From contig JAIDDH010000082.1 of NCBI GenBank assembly GCA_029055435.1, positions 1 through 38,999 of the forward strand: 38,999 nucleotides of DNA. The letters are read 5' to 3'. The notes under the pieces were generated by a model. It ran no database searches. It saw only the letters and a list, made by a program, of their open reading frames with translations, and had not been told where the DNA came from. This stretch comes from Acetatifactor sp. GTDB taxonomy: Bacteria; Bacillota; Clostridia; Lachnospirales; Lachnospiraceae. Made by a program: the position numbers and the translations under genes. Shown here in pieces: positions 16,676 to 24,800 of the stretch; position 1 is the first letter of the stretch; each line of letters starts with the position of its first letter.

Positions 16676-19190
16676 CACTGATGGCGACGGCATTCCTGAC
16701 AATCTGGAAATCGCGTGGGGACTGGATTATGCAAATCCCGACACCGACGGGGACGGCCTGACAGATTATGCGGAACTCTATCTCACATGCACAGACCCTA
16801 TGCTTACAGACACGGACGGAGACGGCATATCTGATGAACAGGAAGACTTGGATCAGGACGGACTCACCAATCTGGAGGAAATAAACTATGGCACTAATCC
16901 TGCGTCGGCAGATTCCGACAGGGATGACCTGACCGATTACGAAGAGATTTTTCTCTACCAAACCAACCCCAACAATCCCGACACCGACGGAGACGGCCTG
17001 ACGGACTATGATGATGTATATCTTGGCTTTAGCCCGCTGCTGGCAGACACCGATGGAAACGGAATAATCGATGCAGAGGAAACGCTCCTCCAAACAGTGG
17101 AAGAATCCTTTCCGGAGGACGAAGGCAAAGGACTCGCTTCAGTCACCGTCTCCCTGCAGACACCGGGAAATGCCCAGAACAATGTTTATATACGAAACAC
17201 CTATCAGGAGGATGCCCTGTCCAGAGATGTAGTAGGCCTTGTAGGTGTGCCCATAGAAATTCATGCAGACACCCCTTTTGACACTGCCGAACTGACTTTC
17301 CACTATGAGGAAAGCGCCCTGCAGGACGTGGAGGAAGAAAACTTACAAATACTCTGGTATGACGAAGAACAACACTGGTATCAGCTTCTGGACAGTACCG
17401 TGAACACAGAACAGAACACTGTCACCTACACCACCACCCACTTTTCCACCTATATGTTGGTAAACTCCGCTGCATGGTATGAAGCATGGAGAGAAAATAT
17501 CGACTACCGGAACAGCAGCACGGGAGATGCCAGACATGCCTTTGACATTGTTTTTGTCGTAGATACTTCATATAGTATGAAGGGCGAACCTCTCTCATCC
17601 ACCAAAAAAGCGTTGACAAACTTTGTGGATGCCATGCAAAATGGAGATGATGCAGCAATTGTGAATTTTGCCAATTGGTCCTATACTGCCTGCAGCTTTA
17701 CGGACAATGTCCTGACCCTAAAACAAAGCATCTCCCGTCTGCAGGTCGCCAGCGGAACCCGTGTCAGCCAAGGCCTGAACAGAGCACTGGATCTCCTGAA
17801 AGACAGACAAAACGAGAAGCAGAAAATTATCATCCTGATTTGCGACGGCGATGTGGATTCTGTGCAAAACGCTGTAAACATATGCGTTGAACAGAATATC
17901 CAGATATACACTGTCTACATTGGCTCCAGTTACTCCTACTCAGAAACTGCCTTAAAAAACATGGCAACCCTTACAGGCGGACAACACTACTCCAATGCCG
18001 ATAGCAAATACTTGGAAACTATGATGGGCTTTGTTCAGGACAATACTGTGAGCCAGATTGACCCCACCGACACGGATGGGGATGGCCTTTATGACATTTA
18101 CGAGACCGCAGGCATCCGCCTTCCAAACGGCCAAGTAGTCTACACCGACCCCAATAAGACAGACACCGACGGTGACGGGCTCTCAGACTTTGAGGAAACC
18201 GGACTAATCTATCAACTGGATGAGCGTTACCGCAATCCACTGATACCTCTGAACACCAAATATTTTGTCCTGCGAAGCAATCCTACCAAGGCGGATACGG
18301 ATGAAGACGGTATACCGGACAACAAAGACGAACACCCTTGGAGCCAAGATGCCGCATGGGTAGCACAATTAGATAACCGTTATCCCAGAATGGAATATCT
18401 AAAAGTGAAAGGCCCGGACGACGCTCTGTATCCCGGTGGGAATCAAGGCTGGTGGGCAGACAAAGCCACCGGAGCCGACAAATTGAATTATAAGGATTTT
18501 GCTACTGACTCATACTACAGACTGTGGCAGATGGGCTGCGGCGTCATCGCTATGAGTGATGCAGAACTATATCTGACTCAACAGAATCCGGGCTATCATT
18601 CCGCCTATTCTGAGCAGGACACAATTGCCTACAACTCATACAATGGTATCATCGTCTTTGATGATTATAAGGAATATGTGGAGGAAAACTACAGCCATGC
18701 CTACCCTATCCCCGGCGACCTAATCCACTACCAGACGGGCTTACCAGCCCTCAGTATGGAATCTGGCATGGAAAACTTCCTTAAAAACAATGACAGCACT
18801 TTTCATTCTGCACAATGGGCCCCCTATAGCATGCAACGGGCAAGCAAACAGCGGCAATCTGTTCTGAAGGAGATTGAAACAATGCTGAATAACAATCTCC
18901 CGGTGGTGTTTAATTATTATTCTTTTGATGAAGATAATAAAATAGATATGTATCCTTCAATACATTTGGCTCAAAATAAAAATACAAAAAATGATAAACA
19001 TCGCCGTGTTGTAAGTCACTACATGACTATTATAGGCCTTTATAAATATCTGGATAATACCACACATCAATACCAATATATAATGCAAATTGTAAGCTGG
19101 GGAAACATCTACTACATCAGATATGATCAGTATGCAGATAATCTGAGCTGCTTTTCTAATATTTTAAAAATATCCTAATGGAGAAAAAAC

Positions 19191-19781
19191 ATGAAAAAAA
19201 CATTTTTTTCAATATTATGCTTATTAGGAATAATGTTGTCGGCTTGTGGTGCGGGCGCACATTATTATAATAAAAAAGCAAATGATTCTATCTCTACTGC
19301 TATTTATCAAGAATTAGGAGAAGACATTTATTATCAAGGGAAATATGTAACTGATACAGATAATGTTACTGTTTATGAATATCTGTTTTTTGAAGAACAG
19401 GATGGACAATTAGCAAATCTGCTTAAGACCATTAATGCCGTATTGCAACAACAAGGGAGCAAAGATAAGCTTGCAATTATGTGCTTTGTGAAAATTCCAG
19501 GAGGTTTGGCATCTGTATGTCGTTTAGATAACTATTCTGATAACAGAGAAGGAATAAGTGCTGAAAATCCGTCCATACAAAATCTACGAATTTGGGGAGC
19601 ATCAGACATCCCATATACTATTTATAATAATCCAGCTGTTTATAGCGATTTGCAAGATATAAAACATCTAACAATTAGCTATGATATGGCCACAATCACA
19701 GAACGGGACAACATCGACTGGCACGAATATTTTCCCGATTTAGAAACTTTAGAAATTATTCCGGAAGAACCATATAATTAA
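19191..19781 (+). CDS. Surface lipoprotein, paralog of the 19928-20647 product
   Basis: A 196-residue lipoprotein: the signal segment KKTFFSILCLLGIMLSAC has a lipobox ending in Cys19. The ectodomain has no recognised family. Its second half has leucine-rich-like spacing (PSIQNLRIWG, YSDLQDIKHLTISYD, FPDLETLEII). It begins 12 bases after the large secreted protein with GGAG upstream, so it is probably in the same transcript. It shares the order HYxNxKAxDxIxxAIY, IYYxxK, YLFxEE, NYSD and the terminal 27 residues with the next gene. Context suggests an inhibitor or immunity role toward the C39-like protease. That is inference. Confidence 0.6.
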   Translation: MKKTFFSILCLLGIMLSACGAGAHYYNKKANDSISTAIYQELGEDIYYQGKYVTDTDNVTVYEYLFFEEQDGQLANLLKTINAVLQQQGSKDKLAIMCFVKIPGGLASVCRLDNYSDNREGISAENPSIQNLRIWGASDIPYTIYNNPAVYSDLQDIKHLTISYDMATITERDNIDWHEYFPDLETLEIIPEEPYN

Positions 19782-19846
19782 AGAGTACAAGGGTTTTGTC
19801 AGATACGGAGAGGTGTTATTACCATGAACAGCACCTCTCTGTATCT
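19695..19846 (+). repeat. Copy 1 of duplicated gene-end plus hairpin
   Basis: About 150 bases covering the last 29 codons of the lipoprotein gene and the following hairpin are almost identical to 20561-20710. The shared part reads ACGGGACAACATCGACTGGC onward through GAAGAACCATATAATTAAA. The upstream parts of the two genes are far less alike, so the ends were duplicated more recently or homogenised by gene conversion. Confidence 0.8.
19801..19846 (+). terminator. Hairpin after the lipoprotein gene
   Basis: AGATACGGAGAGGTG (19801-19815) pairs perfectly with CACCTCTCTGTATCT (19832-19846) across a 16-base loop. There is no T tract after it, so it may stabilise or process mRNA rather than end transcription. 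The second copy at 20666-20710 keeps the loop but has one stem mismatch. Confidence 0.55.
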
Positions 19847-19927
19847 GGCATAATAAACTGCGGATATCGCCCCACCTATCCCAGCTCCGCCGGAAATACC
19901 AAAGATACTAATTTAAAGGAGTATTAT

Positions 19928-20647
19928 ATGAATCCAATTGCAGGACTACTATTAATTTTTCTTGATATCATTGTGGGGGCAATTGTAGTAGCCGTCTTTC
20001 TAATAATGGTGACCATCGCAACAATGAAAGACAGTGGTTCAATAGCCAAAAAAGCCTTTATTATATTACTTGTATATGTGTTATTGGCAGTAGGTACAAC
20101 TAACTTCTTGTTATATTGCGTGGAACCCGCTCATTATCGCAATCACAAAGCAGATGATGCCATTTCCCGTGCTATCTACGAAGCAACAGGAGGAACTGAA
20201 ATTTATTATGAAGAAAAAGATATCACTTCCAAAGGGGTTCTCAATTATAGGTATTTGTTTTATGAGGAAAACGAAGAACAACTGGCAAAGATGTTAAAGG
20301 CTGCAAACACAGTAATACAAGAAGAAAACAGTCCAAAAATTGAGATAGTTTGCTGTGTAAGAATTCCTAGCAGTGGATCAGAACCCGTATTGTCACTAAG
20401 CAATTATTCTGATGCAGAACAGGAAAAAGCCGAATATCCGTCTTTACAAAAATTATGGATTAGAGGAACCGCCGTTAGTCAGACTATTTATAATATTCCT
20501 GAAACTTATCAAAATTTACAAGGAATTAAATATCTCGAGATTTGTGATAATATGTCCATAATCACTGAACGGGACAACATCGACTGGCACGAATATTTTC
20601 CCGATTTAGAAACTTTAGAAATTATTCCAGAGGAACCATATAATTAA
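19928..20647 (+). CDS. Membrane-anchored paralog of the lipoprotein
   Basis: A 239-residue protein beginning MNPIAGLLLIFLDIIVGAIV with AAAGGAG upstream. An open frame starts earlier at 19796 but runs through the duplicated hairpin and lacks a ribosome site. Two membrane helices (about residues 5-30 and 43-65) precede an outside domain homologous to the lipoprotein at 19191-19781. Conserved points are AHYRNHKADDAISRAIYE, EIYYEEK, YLFYEENEEQLAKMLKA, LSNYSD and an identical C-terminus WHEYFPDLETLEIIPEEPYN. The function is unknown. Two copies with different anchors beside a secreted protease-like gene suggest a protective or regulatory partner. Confidence 0.6.
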   Translation: MNPIAGLLLIFLDIIVGAIVVAVFLIMVTIATMKDSGSIAKKAFIILLVYVLLAVGTTNFLLYCVEPAHYRNHKADDAISRAIYEATGGTEIYYEEKDITSKGVLNYRYLFYEENEEQLAKMLKAANTVIQEENSPKIEIVCCVRIPSSGSEPVLSLSNYSDAEQEKAEYPSLQKLWIRGTAVSQTIYNIPETYQNLQGIKYLEICDNMSIITERDNIDWHEYFPDLETLEIIPEEPYN

Positions 20648-20710
20648 AAAGTACAAGGGTTTGTCAGATACAAAGAGATGTTATTCCCATGAACAGCATC
20701 TCTCTGTATC
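20561..20710 (+). repeat. Copy 2 of duplicated gene-end plus hairpin
   Basis: This is the second copy of the block at 19695-19846, covering the last codons of the membrane paralog and the hairpin at 20666-20710. There is one base less in the GGGTTT run and a few substitutions in the stem. The last 27 residues of the two encoded proteins are the same. Confidence 0.8.
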
Positions 20711-20757
20711 CTCGTCACAATAATCAGTATCCGGCAGGCCGGAAGAAATAAAAGACA

Positions 20758-20801
20758 TCAAAAAAGCAACTGCCCTGACCAAAGTTAGGTTGCTTTTTTG
20801 A
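20758..20801. terminator. Bidirectional intrinsic terminator
   Basis: TCAAAAAAGCAAC (20758-20770) pairs with GTTGCTTTTTTGA (20789-20801), a 13-bp stem with T and A runs on both sides. It ends the plus-strand paralog transcript and the minus-strand sortase transcript. Confidence 0.75.
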
Positions 20802-20884
20802 TAACCATATAACTGAGGCGAACCGTTGCTTTTACAGTAACACCTTTTTTGTCACTCACTGAATCTCTTAATTTATGAAATTTA

Positions 20885-21886
20885 TTATCGGCATCTCTTT
20901 GCCACGACCGCAAGCCGCCCGTCCTCCACATGATAGGCACAGGTGGAAAGTATCAGGAACGTGTCCCCATACTCCGCTGTCACTCCCGTATCGTATATGG
21001 ATAGTTCTTTGATATTCTTGTAAATATAGTCAAATTCTTCCTCAGTATCCGCCTTATAAAACTGATAATACTTAAATACGTCATCATCCGAATTGTAGAT
21101 TTGAGAGCGGAACACCGATATAATCTCATAGGTACGCTCCTCGTACAGTGTGTCAAAGGAGATCAGGGGATGTTCCATGTAAAAGTTTTCATCCTGATAT
21201 AAGTCCAAGTCGCCAAACATAGATCCATCCCGCATGTTATGCCCATATATAATAAAATTTACACCGTCGGCGACATTGGCTCTGTTCCTTACATACAGAC
21301 ATCCATACTTATCCTCATTTCCATAAAAATCATGATTCAGATAGTATTCATCATCTTCGCACTGCATGACAGGATAATCGATCACCATACCCTCTATGGA
21401 TATCCATGCCACCAGATCATTATTTTCTTCATAAAGCTTTTCAAACCGCTCCAGCATAACGGGTTCTTCCGGCTGCTCAGAATCCGAAGCATTCAAATCA
21501 TCCGTCTCTGTTTCTTCGTCTATGCCGTCCGGCGGCATATCTTCTTCCAGCGCCCCACTGACTTCCGCCGCCAGATTTTCCTGTGCTATAAGAAGCTCTT
21601 TTAAGTGTTCCTGATCCTTTCTGTGTTTGACCGAGAGATACTGTTCCCGTGCGAGCAGAATCAGACACAAAAGCATAGAGACAAGAAGCACCGCCCTCAA
21701 GAGTCGGTGCTTTCTTATATGTCGCACAGATTTTCTTCTTTTTGTCGTTATATGTTTGCCGATACCGTAATAATATGCAAGCAATAGAATAATTGCTGCA
21801 AATGCAGGCAGACGGCGCCACTTTCCGCCCTGTCTGGCCCATCCGGTTACCCGGAAACATATCTCTTCTTTTTTCTTTTCGGTCAT
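20885..21886 (-). CDS. srtB: Class B sortase with substrate-like N-terminus
   Basis: A 333-residue transpeptidase. The catalytic core (about residues 145-333) has WISIEGMVIDYPVMQ, His216 in IIYGHNM, Cys316 in LSTCAYHVEDG and Arg324, the class B pattern. It cleaves a sorting signal and links the protein to the wall. Unusually it has two membrane segments, at about 28-42 and 63-79. Residues 1-42 (MTEKKKEEI, GWARQGGKWRRLPAFAAI) are clearly homologous to the C-terminus of the surface protein encoded just upstream (MTEETKEEL, RWAKKGRKLRRWLALAAI). Its ATG overlaps that gene's stop (ATGA), so the two are coupled and probably enzyme and substrate. Confidence 0.85.
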   Translation of the reverse strand: MTEKKKEEICFRVTGWARQGGKWRRLPAFAAIILLLAYYYGIGKHITTKRRKSVRHIRKHRLLRAVLLVSMLLCLILLAREQYLSVKHRKDQEHLKELLIAQENLAAEVSGALEEDMPPDGIDEETETDDLNASDSEQPEEPVMLERFEKLYEENNDLVAWISIEGMVIDYPVMQCEDDEYYLNHDFYGNEDKYGCLYVRNRANVADGVNFIIYGHNMRDGSMFGDLDLYQDENFYMEHPLISFDTLYEERTYEIISVFRSQIYNSDDDVFKYYQFYKADTEEEFDYIYKNIKELSIYDTGVTAEYGDTFLILSTCAYHVEDGRLAVVAKRCR

Positions 21887-24800
21887 TCCGCGCCTGCCTG
21901 ATTCCTTAATAAGTTCATTGATTGGATTCCCTGTCTACCGATGCTGTGATAATATACCAGAATCAGGAATATCGCAGCAAGTGCAAGCCATCGGCGGAGC
22001 TTTCTGCCCTTTTTAGCCCATCTGATCAGGCGTGAAACCAGTTCCTCCTTCGTTTCTTCCGTCATTCCATGTCTTTCCGCAAACAGGAGGAGCAGATAAG
22101 ATGCCCCTTGAATAAAGGCGATGGTTGCATATATCTCAAAATGTGTCGTATGGCCGGTTCTCGGTTCGGAATCCTTCCGGCTTTCGGGAACTGCTTCCTT
22201 CTGATCCTGATAATCGTCTGCGGTATCATAATCGCTTTTCTTCTGATCCGCATATACAAACGCATATGTGGAAAAGCGATCCGTATCTATGGTAATCGTG
22301 CTGCTCTCCGAATCCAGATCCTTCAGAATAACGGCTACTCCGTTATGCACCCTGACAAGCGCATACTTTCTGGCAGCCTTCCTGAATTTCTCCGGAATCT
22401 CCATAGACAGCCTTATTTCATCGCTCGTCTCAGTAATCCGGGAACTGCCGCCGTTCATTTCTTTATACAGGTTTATATCAAAATACTGCCCAAGTTTGTA
22501 GGATTTTGCCACGGAAGTAATGGCTTCCTTATCTGCGGTGCTAACCGTGTTGTCGGCATTCTCTACGGTAAGGACAATGGTGATATCCGTTCCGTTTCCT
22601 ACCGCATGCACGTCATCCTCCACCAGCACCGCCAATGCCAGTGCGGGCAGTTCCATGGAAATCTCTGTATGCGGCACATTTTCACCGCAGTCTTCCCGCT
22701 TGGTTATTTTTCCGCGTATAATTGAACCATACTCTTTATAACCGCAGTCAGTACAGGATCTGTGCTTTGATCCTTCTTTGTTTTCCGTCGCCTCTTCATC
22801 CGTTATCCACGCTCCGAACCGATGGAAAGCAATATCAAACTTTTTAACACAAATTTTACACTCATGCCAATGTTCGATTTCGTTTGTACTCCACTCATCT
22901 GACTGATGGGTGCCAATATCAAACTTTTCATTACATATTTCACACTCATGCCAATGTTCGGCAGCGTCTTTACTCCACTCATCTGACCGGTGGGCGCCAA
23001 CACCAAACTTTTCATTACAGATTTCACACTCATACCAATGTTCGGCAGCGTCTTTACTCCACTCTGTTGACTGATGGACGCCAATACCAAACCTTTCATT
23101 ACAAACTTCACACTCTTGCCAATGTTGGGCAGCATTTTTACTCCACTCTGCTTTAAGGCTATGTCCATTTGCCGGAATGATTGTCGTCTCCGTCTTGCCA
23201 CATATTGAGCAAGACCTGGTCCTGCGCCCTTTCTTGGTACAGTCGGGCTCTATCGTAGATTCACTCCATTCATGAGTGTGATTCGGTCTCTCCAAGTCAA
23301 AAAAAGCATATCCGTGTACGATAGACTCGGTAGATTCACCGTCAAGCGTTTTGATTGTCTGCTTCACAGTATACCGTCCCACAGACCATTCCGATGAATC
23401 TGTCCCCACTACGAAGGAGGGAACAGTGCTGTCAGATGCATTACATGTAAACGAATGGACTCTGCCATTTGGTTTAATGACATCATATCTTACTATGTAG
23501 TTGTCTATGTCCTCACCATAGTATGCAATATCATCCCTTATCAGAATCTTATAACCAGCCCCGGTAAAGGTATTTCCCTGCAGTGCATCCCTGACCTGCT
23601 TACCGTCTGTAGCAGATTCGAGCCAGATATTTCCTACGGCCTGTTGCGGAGTCGCGTTTGTAAGCCCCTCATTTCCATCCGACTGTAGTTTATGTTGTAT
23701 ATATGTGGTAGTCTGTTTCTCTATATATGCGGCAATCTTTGCTGCAAGTGCATCCACATCCAGAGAACTCTCGTCTATCTCATACAGATTAGACCCTGCT
23801 TCGCCGCTTACCCCCAGGTATTCCTCAAACGGTGTCTTCCTGTCTGTAATCAACGCAATGCCTTCCACCTGCATCAATTTCAGAAAAGGTTGATACAAAT
23901 CCGCTTCAACATCACTATTATTATAGCCCAGATCGGAATTGTCACCAAAAAGGTTCAAAAAATATTTCTGTGTTCCTTCCTGTGTGTAATCAGCCATCTC
24001 TAACGGCTGGAGCGCATTTTCATTTCCTTGTATAGGATTTGTATAATACATATGTATATTTGAATAGGTAAAACAACTGGCACGGGGGCAATTGTGACCA
24101 TACGATGTATAAGCCATCAATGGTCCAAAACCATTATAATGGCTATCCTCCACCGTCAAAGACACTGATCCGGTTTCATCGCTATCTGTTACCGCATCCA
24201 CCGCGTTCTTGGGCTGTTGCCGGATTTCAATCTCAGTCGGCGATACTCGGATCTGAATGCTCATCTGACTAGTCCAAGTCGAAGGAATACGCGCGCTCTT
24301 TACTATTTCCATTCCCTTTGCACTTAAAGATGCTTTATTTGCTTCACTTATTTCACCTGAGCCATCCGGCCAAAATAAGCTCTTTAAATCCCACTCTCCA
24401 TTGTGAAACGCCTTAACATCAATTCCGTTCAACTTACAAACATACAAATTAGTAGGGTCATCCCCAAGGGCATCAGAAGATCTATTATAATGATAATAAA
24501 TCAGATAGCCATACAACTTTTCGTCTTCCACACCGGCATTCACCAGGAAGCCCATTCCCGACAACGCATGCGAAAGCACCTGTGAGGAATCGATATCAAA
24601 CTCCACCATTTTTTCACCATTAGACTGTGGATCGTAATACATAAAGTCTATATAAGCCGGACTACCATATCCCACAAATGTCATATCCGGACTTTGATTA
24701 TAAATGTGCTCTTCAAACTGCGCTAAATAATACGCCGTTTTACCATCTACTGTATATTGATAACCTTGATTATTCAACCATTCGCCAATGCTGGTAACCG

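Larger units (their letters stand above)
15695..19178 (+). pseudogene. Secreted CBM2-TSP3-vWA-C39-like protein, split by 7-bp duplication
   Basis: The gene reads as two frames: 15695-16681 (328 codons) and a second frame open to 19178. Removing one copy of a tandem ACATGGA (16662-16675) joins them into a 1158-residue protein, reading AEDDMDTDGDGIPDNLE across the joint. Domain order after repair is: signal peptide (1-41); two CBM2-like domains (about 65-170 and 185-310, with NYWPGGYQADITLENTG and NDWADGFSANISITNNT); calcium-binding TSP3 repeats (about 325-465, DTDGDGLTDY); a region of about 150 residues; a vWA domain (about 612-780, MIDAS DTSYS); more TSP3 repeats; and a C39/papain-like domain with Cys946 (MGCGVIAMS) and His1106 (VSHYMTIIG). 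A likely promoter lies at 15623-15651. As it stands no full product is made. Confidence 0.75.

Noticed and set aside
16640..16681. Programmed ribosomal frameshift in the CBM2/vWA gene
   Set aside because: No slippery heptamer is present, and the exact 7-bp tandem duplication explains the shift fully.
22813..23148. CRISPR-like array
   Set aside because: The 84-bp units are contiguous, in frame and code for a repeated protein motif. There are no spacers.
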